22,870 nucleotides of DNA from Croceibacterium_A sp965977975. GTDB taxonomy: Bacteria > Pseudomonadota > Alphaproteobacteria > Sphingomonadales > Sphingomonadaceae. This document shows, one piece after another, positions 16,401 through 22,870 of this stretch (positions are counted from its first letter, which is position 1; each line of letters begins with the position of its first letter). The position numbers were made by a program, and so were the translations under genes. The notes below the pieces were generated by a model. It worked only from the letters and a program-made list of their open reading frames with translations, searched no databases and was not told the origin of the DNA. Where the stretch lies: assembly GCA_965977975.1 (NCBI GenBank), contig CBHCZH010000048.1:1-22870 (forward strand). The letters are read 5' to 3'.

Positions 16401-16637
16401 CTACTCCGCCCTCGGCGTTCTGGTGACCTTGTCACCATTTTCGTCCAGCATCGCGATGACGCGCTCCGGACAGGCGAGCGATCCCCTGAATGCGGAGACT
16501 TCCTCCCCCTCGGGGACATCAAATCCATCGAGCGCGATGTAGCCATTCTCGTCGAGCTTAAAGAGATGCGGTGCCACACTATTGCATCTCGCGTGGCCGA
16601 CGCATTGCGGCCGATCTATGACGACACGATACTTCAA
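16401..16637 (-). CDS. [3Fe-4S] ferredoxin, P450-type
   Basis: A 78-residue ferredoxin, the usual size of P450 redox partners. Ligands are Cys12, Cys18 and Cys56. In CVGHARC the second position of the classic Cys-x2-Cys-x2-Cys motif is His15, which marks a [3Fe-4S] cluster. The start is TTG at 16637, supported by AAAGGA 8 bases upstream; no ATG occurs before the ligands. It lies 33 bases downstream of the Rieske gene and would carry electrons to the P450 encoded two genes up. No ferredoxin reductase is present in the window, so the electron source lies elsewhere. Confidence 0.9.
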   Translation of the reverse strand: MKYRVVIDRPQCVGHARCNSVAPHLFKLDENGYIALDGFDVPEGEEVSAFRGSLACPERVIAMLDENGDKVTRTPRAE

Positions 16638-16670
16638 GCGTTCCGTCCTTTTCCTGTCACAAAAGTGAAA

Positions 16671-17795
16671 TCACTCCGCTGCTTCGGCTGTCTCTGCCGG
16701 AAAAGCATGCGCGTAGCTGTCGCGAGCATCATATTCCTCGGCGCCAGGAATTCCTGCGACCTGATAGGTTCCTTCGCAACGCTCGAGAATAGCCGGAACT
16801 TCGCTTCGCGGAGCATAAAACTGCTTGTACCATGTGCGGACCTTGAGGAAATTGCCGTCGCCCGGCATCTGCATCGGCTTCAGGCACGGCCGCTTGTTCG
16901 ACCAGATCTCGAAATCCTGCGCGAACGCACCCCGGCTCATCTTTTGCTGCACCTGGGCCTGGGCGACATCCTCTTCAGTCGGTTCGCGATCGGCGATCTT
17001 GGTGAGAACTGCATGCCACACATAGACCGATCCGTCGTCGATTGGGGTGTGCGTGATGATCATGTAAGAGGGGTTGGGGTTGTCGGCGTGATAGCGCGAC
17101 AGCAGGATGCCGGGTCCCGTGTACCAAGTCACGAACTCCGACATATCCGCATTGACCCCCAGCAATTCGTGCTTGCTCCCAAGAAGCTGACACACGCGGG
17201 CGCCACGGATACGGTTCTCGAAATAGATATTCTGCGACGCATGGATCGGGTGGAGATGCTGCGCATCGCAAATATTGTCGACCACCTCGACTTGGTGGAG
17301 ATTCATCGCGCCGAGTTCGTCATAAGTGTTGTGAACATATCCAAGCTCGTCCCACTCGGGCAGATCGGGTAGGTCGAAGTCCGGCTCGCCTCCTTCGGGG
17401 TCATGCCAGTGCCAGAGCGCGCCGTAGCGCTCTACGATCGCATAGGATCCAAGCTCGGCCTTGGGCGGAATGGCGTCGGAATAGGGAATGTTGTTACACT
17501 TGCCGTCGGGGCCGTAACGCCAGGCGTGATACGGGCAGCGGATCGACTCTCCCTCGACCTGCTCATTCTTCATCGACATGAAGCTGGTTTCGCTTTTGCC
17601 GATATGCGTGCCCATGTGCGGACAATAGGCGCCCACCATGTACGCCGTCCCGCTCTCGCCGCGATAGAGCACCATGTCCCGCCCGAAGAAACGCACGGAA
17701 TGGGGCTTTTGCGTCACTCGCGATGCATCGGCGACCATGAACCAACCGCGAGGAAATGTGTGCTGACCGAGGCTGTATTCTGCTGCCGTCGCCAT
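16671..17795 (-). CDS. Rieske non-heme iron oxygenase, KshA-like
   Basis: A 374-residue ring-hydroxylating oxygenase. The Rieske [2Fe-2S] ligands are Cys58, His60 (CPHMGTH) and Cys87, His90 (CPYHAW). The mononuclear iron site is Asp177, His180, His185 region in NICDAQHLHPIH, with the third ligand not assigned. CPYHAWRYGPDGKCNNIPYS resembles 3-ketosteroid 9-alpha-hydroxylase KshA. However, 26 residues separate the two halves of the Rieske motif, about 10 more than I recall for KshA. An AGGAGG ribosome site lies 8 bases before the ATG at 17795. It sits 26 bases after the P450 gene. No KshB-type reductase is in the window. Substrate is likely a polycyclic or terpenoid compound, an inference from the fold and neighbours. 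Confidence 0.9.
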   Translation of the reverse strand: MATAAEYSLGQHTFPRGWFMVADASRVTQKPHSVRFFGRDMVLYRGESGTAYMVGAYCPHMGTHIGKSETSFMSMKNEQVEGESIRCPYHAWRYGPDGKCNNIPYSDAIPPKAELGSYAIVERYGALWHWHDPEGGEPDFDLPDLPEWDELGYVHNTYDELGAMNLHQVEVVDNICDAQHLHPIHASQNIYFENRIRGARVCQLLGSKHELLGVNADMSEFVTWYTGPGILLSRYHADNPNPSYMIITHTPIDDGSVYVWHAVLTKIADREPTEEDVAQAQVQQKMSRGAFAQDFEIWSNKRPCLKPMQMPGDGNFLKVRTWYKQFYAPRSEVPAILERCEGTYQVAGIPGAEEYDARDSYAHAFPAETAEAAE

Positions 17796-17821
17796 GTCGA
17801 ATGCCTCCTATCTCCCGCGGT

Positions 17822-19024
17822 TCAGAACTTTACCTGCACCTGCTTGAACCCCGAGATGTTGCCGATATCTTCGGCCAGGATCACGCCATCTTCGACCAGT
17901 TCGTAGTCAGGAGCGTGCTTGAACAGGGTTTCCAGCAGGATCCTCGCCTCCAGGCGCGCGAGATGCGAACCGAGGCACCGATGCGGACCCGAGCCGAAGG
18001 AAAAATGCCGAATATTTTCGCGCCGGAAATCGATCTCGTGCGGGTTCTCATAGTCCGCGGGATCGCGGTTGGCGGCTGCCCATGACATGAAGACCTGTTC
18101 ATCGGGCTTGATGACTTGACCGGCGAGCCTGGTTTCCTTGGTTGCTCGGCGTACATTTCCCTGCGTGGGCGGAAAAACGCGCAGAAACTCTTCAAGCGCA
18201 TTGTCCCACAGCTCAGGATTTTCGATCAACTCCCTGCGCCGATCGGGGTTGCGGCCGAGGTAGACCGTAATCATGCTGAAGAGCGCCTGGGTAGTGTCGA
18301 GGCCCCCGCCGAGCATGATGAGGATGATGCTGTCGATCTCGTCCACGCGCAGCTTCCGGCCCGCCATGTCGACGTTGTAGAGATAATCGATCACGCTGCC
18401 TTCGACCGGCTCGTCCTTGAGACGGCGGATTTCCGACCTCATCCGCTCGAGCATCGTCGCCATGCCCGCGAGCCGCTCCTCGTAGCTCTTCTTGGAATAG
18501 ATCAGGTCATGGAGCGGCGGTGCATAGTGCATCCAGTCGTTCTCCGGCAGGCCCGCCAGCTTCAGCGTCACGATGCCGGTGAGCGGCTGGGCATATTCCC
18601 ATTTGAGATCGCCGCCGCCCTTGGCCTTCAGCTTGGCCATCAGGTCTTCGGCAAGGCCGCGCACATAATCGGCATGGCCCTTCACTTTGTTCGGCGCGAA
18701 AAGAGGATTGAGGATCGCGCGGTAGTCATAGAGCTCGGGCGGATCGACGTTGATGGGGATCATCAAGGTCGGTTCGAGATCGGGGATGACATCGGTCGGA
18801 AAGTTGGAGAAAGCATCGACATTCTTGGCTACCGCAAGGCAGTCCTCAGCCTTCGTCGCGACATAGAAACCACCATATTTGGAGCTGTGTGCGAATGGGC
18901 ATTTCGCTTGCATGTGGCTGAGGATATCGATCGAATTGCTGCGATAGGCCTCGCTGTGGTGATCGAAGTCCTGCGCCAGCTCGTCGAGTTGCTCCCTGGT
19001 CATGTCGTTCGTCGGCTGGAACAC
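17822..19024 (-). CDS. Cytochrome P450
   Basis: A 400-residue soluble class I bacterial P450. The I-helix oxygen-activation motif is GGGLDTTQ, the ExxR motif is in EEFLRVFPP, and the heme loop FSFGSGPHRCLGSHLA places the thiolate ligand at Cys350. It starts with GTG at 19024, because GGAG lies 8 bases upstream; the ATG at 19003 lacks a ribosome site. It heads the seven-gene minus-strand operon, and the [3Fe-4S] ferredoxin two genes on is its obvious redox partner. It should hydroxylate a hydrophobic substrate, perhaps a side chain or ring carbon. I cannot assign a CYP family by eye. Confidence 0.95.
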   Translation of the reverse strand: MFQPTNDMTREQLDELAQDFDHHSEAYRSNSIDILSHMQAKCPFAHSSKYGGFYVATKAEDCLAVAKNVDAFSNFPTDVIPDLEPTLMIPINVDPPELYDYRAILNPLFAPNKVKGHADYVRGLAEDLMAKLKAKGGGDLKWEYAQPLTGIVTLKLAGLPENDWMHYAPPLHDLIYSKKSYEERLAGMATMLERMRSEIRRLKDEPVEGSVIDYLYNVDMAGRKLRVDEIDSIILIMLGGGLDTTQALFSMITVYLGRNPDRRRELIENPELWDNALEEFLRVFPPTQGNVRRATKETRLAGQVIKPDEQVFMSWAAANRDPADYENPHEIDFRRENIRHFSFGSGPHRCLGSHLARLEARILLETLFKHAPDYELVEDGVILAEDIGNISGFKQVQVKF

Positions 19025-19190
19025 GGATAGACTCCATCACTTTCCTGTCGCCACTGCCTCTACCGCGATTGTCAGCCGAACGTGTCGTCCACTCGGACGA
19101 GGCAATGACAAGTCATTCCCGGCAGACCGATCATCGGACCTCCGGGAGCGTCAGAGAATGGGGAAACAGACAGGAGGCAGCTCGGAGGCG
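19025..19190. promoter_or_regulatory. Divergent promoter region with stacked inverted repeats
   Basis: The gap between the P450 and SnoaL-like genes has three short inverted repeats in a row: TCGTCC/GGACGA (19085-19100, 4-base centre), AATGAC/GTCATT (19104-19117, 2-base centre) and CCGAT/ATCGG (19127-19137, 1-base centre). They fall where a shared operator controlling both operons would be expected. No regulator gene is next to them. Confidence 0.4.
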
Positions 19191-19700
19191 ATGCCACTCA
19201 CGAGCGTTTCCCAATTGCTTGCGATCGAATCCGTTCGCGCCTTGAAGGCGCGATACTTTCGGCTGATGGACATGAAGCTTTGGGACCAATGGCAGGCGCT
19301 TTTCGCCGCGGACGCCGTGATGGACGTGCGAGGCGAAGGCTCAGCGCTGGCAGCGCTTGGCTTTCCCGAGCCCGATCCGTCTAGCTTGCTGTGGACGGGC
19401 GCCGGCCGCATCCGCGAGGCGGTGTCGACTGCACTCGAAGGTGTCGCGACCGTCCACCATGGCCATATGGGCGAGTTCACGTTCCGCGGGAAAGGCTGCA
19501 TCGAGGCGATCTGGGCAATGGAGGATCGAATCCGCTATCCTGCGGGAGCGTCCGCGCCCATCGCCGGCTCCAATGGCTATGGCCATTACCACGATACCTA
19601 TGTCCGTGCCGGCGACGAGTGGCGGATCGCGCGAGTGGAGCTGAGACGATTGATGGTCGAACCGGTCGGCTGGCCGAACGGTAGCGGGCGGGATCGATGA
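19191..19700 (+). CDS. SnoaL/NTF2-like protein, possible dehydratase or isomerase
   Basis: A 169-residue SnoaL-like (cone-shaped alpha+beta barrel) protein. The opening SVSQLLAIESVRALKARYFR is typical of the family, and the final strands read YHDTYVRAGDEWRIARVELR. Tyr22 and Asp27 in ARYFRLMD and the His cluster in VHHGHMGEF (89-92) resemble the Tyr-Asp-His set used by BaiE-type steroid dehydratases. An earlier ATG at 19158 with GGGAG upstream is a possible start; I prefer 19191 because the family begins there, although its ribosome site spacing is poor. The stop overlaps the next gene by 4 bases (ATGA). With KstD-like neighbours a steroid dehydratase or isomerase is attractive but unproven. 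Confidence 0.82.
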   Translation: MPLTSVSQLLAIESVRALKARYFRLMDMKLWDQWQALFAADAVMDVRGEGSALAALGFPEPDPSSLLWTGAGRIREAVSTALEGVATVHHGHMGEFTFRGKGCIEAIWAMEDRIRYPAGASAPIAGSNGYGHYHDTYVRAGDEWRIARVELRRLMVEPVGWPNGSGRDR

Positions 19701-21433
19701 AGCTGAACAAGAACCGTCGTTGCGATGTGCTGGTGATCGGCTCCGGTGCCGGGGGCATGGTATCGGCTTTGAGCGCGCATGACCTGGGTCTCGAGACGAT
19801 ATTGATCGAAAAGTCCGATCGTTTCGGCGGCACCAGTGCGATCTCGGGCGGCGGAATCTGGATCCCGAACAATCCCGCAATCGCCGAGCAGGACACGCCC
19901 GCGCTTGCGCTTGAATATCTGTCCAGCACGACCAAGGGCAAAGTGCCACAGGCGAAACTGCAGGCCTATGTGGAGCATGCACCTCGCGTGGCGCAGAAAC
20001 TGGGGCACTGGAACGTCGGATATTTCTCGGTTCCCGGCTACGCCGACTATATGCCCTGGCTCCCGGGCGCGCTTGCGACCGGCGGCCGAACGATGATGCC
20101 TCTTCCCTTCGATGCGCGCGTTTTGGGGGACGAGCTGTTCAAGATGCGCGAGCCGCACCCCACGCACAAGGTGCTCGGCAGGATGCAGATCGACCTGGCG
20201 GAAATGGGACCGCTGATCCGCCGCACGGGCGGCTGGTGGCTGACCGCGGCAAAGCTCTTCTTCCGTTACTGGCTCGATCTGCCTTTTCGTCTGAAGAGCC
20301 GGCGCGATCGACGGCTGACTACCGGAAACGCCATGATCGGCGCCTTGCGAAAGGCGATGATCGACCGGGATATCCCGCTGTTGCTCCAGACGAGGCTGGT
20401 ACGCTTCGTTGAAGAGGATGGCCGCGTTGCGGGCGCCGTGGTCTCGACCCATGGCGAACACTATGAAATCCGTGCGGACAGGGGCGTCATCGTCGCCAGC
20501 GGCGGCTTTGAAAAGAACCAGGCGCTGCGCGACCGGTATCTGCTCCGCTCGTCTCCCGTCGACTACAGCCTGACGCCGGGCCAAAACAACACGGGTGACG
20601 CGCTTATCGCCGCGCAAGCAATCGGCGCAGACAGCGAATTTCTCGAACAGGCCTGGTGGGTGCCGACCATGCGCACCCCGGCGCCTGGCTATAATAATGC
20701 CGACATGCGCGCGGCCCTCTTCATGGAACGCGGCTACCCGCACACCATGTGCGTGAATCGTCGCGGGGAGCGCTTCGTGAACGAGGCGATCAGCTACAAC
20801 GATTTTGGCGCGGCGATGATCGCCGATGACGAGAAGACCGGCGCGAACCTCCCCTGCTGGATGATCTTCGACGCCACCGCGCGCTGGCGCTACCCGATCG
20901 GATCGCTGATGCCGCCGGTGATCCTGCCCGATTGGAAGGTCCCCGGGGAATGGTGGGATAATGTCGTCTACAAGGCCGGCAGCATCGAGGGCCTGGCCGG
21001 AAAGATCGGTGTCGATCCCGCCGCCCTGCGTGCGAACGTCCAGCGAATGAACGGTTTCGCCACAGTCGGCCGCGACGAGGATTTCCGCCGCGGAGAGAAT
21101 GCCTATGACATGGTATTCGGCGATCCTCGCAACTCGCCCAATCCCTGCCTCGGCCCGATCGAAAAGGCACCCTTCTATGCCATCCCCCTCGACATCGGGG
21201 ACATCGGCACCAAGGGCGGTATCAAGGTGGACGAATATGGGCGAGCGCTGCGCATCGACGGCTCGCCGATCGAGGGCCTTTACGCGACCGGCAACGTCGC
21301 CGGCGCAATGACCTATGATTCCTACCCTGGCGCCGGAGGCACGCTTGGCCCGGCAATGACGTTCGGCATGGTTGCTGCCGAACATATTGCTCAACGTTTC
21401 GGAAATCAAAGGGGGCTGACCGATGCCTCGTGA
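19697..21433 (+). CDS. FAD-dependent oxidoreductase, 3-ketosteroid 1-dehydrogenase (KstD)-like
   Basis: A 578-residue flavoprotein of the FAD_binding_2 family, length as in KstD. The N-terminal FAD motif is VLVIGSGAGG (11-20), followed by KSDRFGGTSAISGGGIWIPN (39-58). The C-terminal FAD/substrate motif is GLYATGNVAGAMTYDSYPG and then LGPAMTFGMVAAEHI. Tyr543 and Gly547 in SYPGAGG sit like the catalytic Tyr and the Gly that polarises the C3 carbonyl in rhodococcal KstD. Related enzymes include delta-4 and 5-beta dehydrogenases and fumarate-reductase-like proteins, so the exact bond is uncertain. The ATG overlaps the SnoaL stop by 4 bases, and the end overlaps the next gene by 11 bases. Confidence 0.9.
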   Translation: MKLNKNRRCDVLVIGSGAGGMVSALSAHDLGLETILIEKSDRFGGTSAISGGGIWIPNNPAIAEQDTPALALEYLSSTTKGKVPQAKLQAYVEHAPRVAQKLGHWNVGYFSVPGYADYMPWLPGALATGGRTMMPLPFDARVLGDELFKMREPHPTHKVLGRMQIDLAEMGPLIRRTGGWWLTAAKLFFRYWLDLPFRLKSRRDRRLTTGNAMIGALRKAMIDRDIPLLLQTRLVRFVEEDGRVAGAVVSTHGEHYEIRADRGVIVASGGFEKNQALRDRYLLRSSPVDYSLTPGQNNTGDALIAAQAIGADSEFLEQAWWVPTMRTPAPGYNNADMRAALFMERGYPHTMCVNRRGERFVNEAISYNDFGAAMIADDEKTGANLPCWMIFDATARWRYPIGSLMPPVILPDWKVPGEWWDNVVYKAGSIEGLAGKIGVDPAALRANVQRMNGFATVGRDEDFRRGENAYDMVFGDPRNSPNPCLGPIEKAPFYAIPLDIGDIGTKGGIKVDEYGRALRIDGSPIEGLYATGNVAGAMTYDSYPGAGGTLGPAMTFGMVAAEHIAQRFGNQRGLTDAS

Positions 21434-22715
21434 CGCAAGCGCCAGCGGCGCGGCACTGCGCGACCTGCGGGATGACGCCTCCACCGCGATCGGCAAGCCC
21501 GTGGCCTTGAACGACCGTCATGCGCCGCACGGCGAATACGACGTCATCGTGGTCGGTTATGGTCTCGCTGGCGCGTGTGCGGCACTGGAAGCCGCGGCGA
21601 GCGGCATGAGCGTGCTTCTTCTCGACCGGTTCCAGGGTGGCGGCTCGAGCCAGATGAGCGGCGGTATCGTTTACGCCGGCGGCGGCACGCATGTGCAAGG
21701 GGAATGCGGGGTTGAGGACAGTCCCGAAGCCATGGCGGAATATCTGCTCAAGGAAGTCGGCGGGCTGGTGTCCGATGCCACGGTGCGCAGGTTCGCGGAC
21801 GATAGCGTGGACACACTCGCGTTCCTCGAAAGACACGGGATCAATTTCAGCGGTCCGGTCGCCCCGAAGAAGACGTCCTATCCGGTCGACCAGTATTATC
21901 TCTACTATTCCGACAACGGAACGGTACCGGCCTATATCGGCAAGCACCCGCCTGCCGAACGGGGTCATCGCACCAAGAACCCTGCCCTTGTCCCGGACGC
22001 GGAACCTCTGCCGGGCAAGAAGCCGCACGGCGGCTTTTCCGAGGGCGCCGACGTCGGCTGGTACCTGATGGCAGGCATGAAGCAGGCCGTCGCGAAGCAG
22101 CCGCTGATCACTGTTGTCACCCAAGCCAAAGTCGTTCGGCTGGTCCGGGATGGTGATCGGGTGTGCGGTGTCGAGGCGAGCGTGCTGAAACGAGGCGGCC
22201 TGGCGGCGAGCGTTCACCGCCGGGCCGAACGGATAGCAAACAAGTTGACCCTCCAGGTGATGAAGCTGCACAAACCGTTCGCCGCTATCATGCGGGGCGC
22301 AGAAAAGCGGGGCCGCTTGCGCCGCTTTGTCGCTCGCCATGGGGTGGTCATCGCGGCGGGCGGTTATGTCCGCAACAGCGCGATGATGGAGCGGTTTGCC
22401 AAGGCCTATCTCAAGACCTTGCCGATCGGATCCTTTGGTGACGACGGTGCAGGCATTCGGCTCGGTGCTTCGGTCGGAGGCGAGGCGGCGCACCTCGACA
22501 AGATATCGGCGTGGCGCTTCATCAATCCGCCCTTTGACTGGACGAAAGGCGTTGTCATTGGCGCGTCCGGCGCACGCATCACCAACGAAGAGCAGTATGG
22601 CGCTCATCTGAGCCGCGACATCTATGAGACGTCGGATGGACGCGCCTGGCTGGTGGTCGACCAAGCCATCTGGGACACGGCACTTGCCCAGGTTCAATCG
22701 GGCGATCTGTTCTAA
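21423..22715 (+). CDS. KstD-like FAD-binding protein, cut short by an in-frame TAA
   Basis: A second FAD_binding_2 flavoprotein, 430 residues up to a TAA. The FAD motif VIVVGYGLAGACAALEAA (41-58) and GGGSSQMSGGIVYAGGGTH (72-90) are intact, and GVVIAAGGYVRNSAMM marks the second FAD strand. Family members usually run past 500 residues and end with a GLYAAG...GP-type FAD motif, which is missing here. After the TAA the same frame stays open to the window end and reads like the family, so the stop is probably a nonsense mutation or a sequence error. The start ATG at 21423 lies inside the previous gene, implying coupling. It is a different subgroup from its neighbour, so possibly a second ring desaturase. 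If the stop is real the product lacks part of its FAD pocket. Confidence 0.85.
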   Translation: MPRDASASGAALRDLRDDASTAIGKPVALNDRHAPHGEYDVIVVGYGLAGACAALEAAASGMSVLLLDRFQGGGSSQMSGGIVYAGGGTHVQGECGVEDSPEAMAEYLLKEVGGLVSDATVRRFADDSVDTLAFLERHGINFSGPVAPKKTSYPVDQYYLYYSDNGTVPAYIGKHPPAERGHRTKNPALVPDAEPLPGKKPHGGFSEGADVGWYLMAGMKQAVAKQPLITVVTQAKVVRLVRDGDRVCGVEASVLKRGGLAASVHRRAERIANKLTLQVMKLHKPFAAIMRGAEKRGRLRRFVARHGVVIAAGGYVRNSAMMERFAKAYLKTLPIGSFGDDGAGIRLGASVGGEAAHLDKISAWRFINPPFDWTKGVVIGASGARITNEEQYGAHLSRDIYETSDGRAWLVVDQAIWDTALAQVQSGDLF

Positions 22716-22868
22716 TTCCAGAAATTTCCGGTCAAGACCGCGCAAAGAAGCGCAAAGAATGAGGTTAGCATAGCGGAGCTGGCCGGGAAAATCGGAGTCG
22801 CTCCCGCGCGCATTGAGCGGGACTTCGAGGCATATTCGGCCGCCGCGGCGCGAGGAGAGCCTGATCCG
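22716..22868 (+). pseudogene. In-frame continuation of the interrupted flavoprotein gene (runs off window)
   Basis: The 51 codons after the TAA stay open in the same frame. They read FQKFPV directly after the stop, then SIAELAGKIGVAPARIERDF. The latter closely matches SIEGLAGKIGVDPAALRANV in the neighbouring KstD-like protein, so this is still flavoprotein coding sequence, not a new gene. No start codon or ribosome site suggests independent translation. The 3' end lies outside the window. Confidence 0.75.
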
Positions 22869-22870
22869 AT

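Noticed and set aside
19598..21496. Long minus-strand open frame of 632 codons opposite the KstD-like gene
   Set aside because: It mirrors the codon structure of the plus-strand flavoprotein, shows no family motif and has no ribosome site. GC-rich codon bias commonly opens such antisense frames.
22713..22715. Programmed recoding at the in-frame stop of the second flavoprotein
   Set aside because: The stop is TAA, not the UGA used for selenocysteine or UAG for pyrrolysine, and I saw no recoding structure. A point mutation or sequence error is simpler.
21222..22745. Long minus-strand open frame of 507 codons opposite the second flavoprotein gene
   Set aside because: Plus-strand FAD motifs are clear, and the antisense translation has no recognisable domain. 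It is a shadow frame.
1..22870. Insertion sequences, CRISPR arrays, tRNA or rRNA genes
   Set aside because: I found no transposase, no repeat-spacer pattern and no RNA gene signature on either strand by reading. A covariance-model scan would be the decisive test.

Overview
The window reads as a catabolic island from a high-GC alphaproteobacterium, most likely a sphingomonad (Novosphingobium, Sphingobium or Sphingopyxis type). The reasons are the typical sphingomonad TonB-dependent receptor (TonB box followed by VVTARR), the codon use, and the mix of P450, KshA-like Rieske oxygenase, KstD-like flavoproteins and multi-gene acyl-CoA dehydrogenase sets. No rRNA, tRNA, CRISPR array or insertion sequence was found.

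Layout, left to right. (1) 1-3231: an ETF-ubiquinone oxidoreductase gene (minus strand, last residues off the window) diverges from a short-chain-acyl-CoA type (ScfR/RamB/PccR-like) XRE regulator, whose start is preceded by repeated TTTGCA half-sites. (2) 3232-4009: about 780 bases with no intact gene. It holds a weak hairpin, a frameshifted gene relic on the minus strand and a strong terminator for the next gene. (3) 4010-7613, minus strand: a TonB-dependent receptor and an enoyl-CoA hydratase/isomerase family gene. (4) 7754-11919, plus strand: four tightly packed acyl-CoA dehydrogenase genes that alternate catalytic and non-catalytic subunits, the pattern of the heteromeric steroid side-chain dehydrogenases. 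(5) 19024 down to 11959, minus strand: seven genes with short gaps or overlaps, in the order P450, Rieske oxygenase, [3Fe-4S] ferredoxin, glcD, glcE, glcF, glcG. (6) 19191 to the end, plus strand: a SnoaL/NTF2-like protein and two KstD-like FAD enzymes. The second FAD gene is interrupted by an in-frame TAA, and coding similarity resumes after it.

How the parts may fit together (inference). The outer-membrane receptor imports a hydrophobic, probably polycyclic substrate. P450 and the Rieske enzyme hydroxylate it, while the KstD-like flavoproteins and the SnoaL protein desaturate or dehydrate the ring system. The heteromeric acyl-CoA dehydrogenases and the hydratase shorten an acyl side chain or an opened ring as CoA esters. 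ETF-QO would pass the dehydrogenase electrons to the quinone pool. The GlcDEF-like complex would oxidise a 2-hydroxy acid, which need not be glycolate. The ScfR-type regulator would sense a short-chain acyl-CoA end product such as propionyl-CoA. The best guess is a steroid or steroid-like (sterol, bile acid, terpenoid) substrate, but the sequence alone does not prove it.
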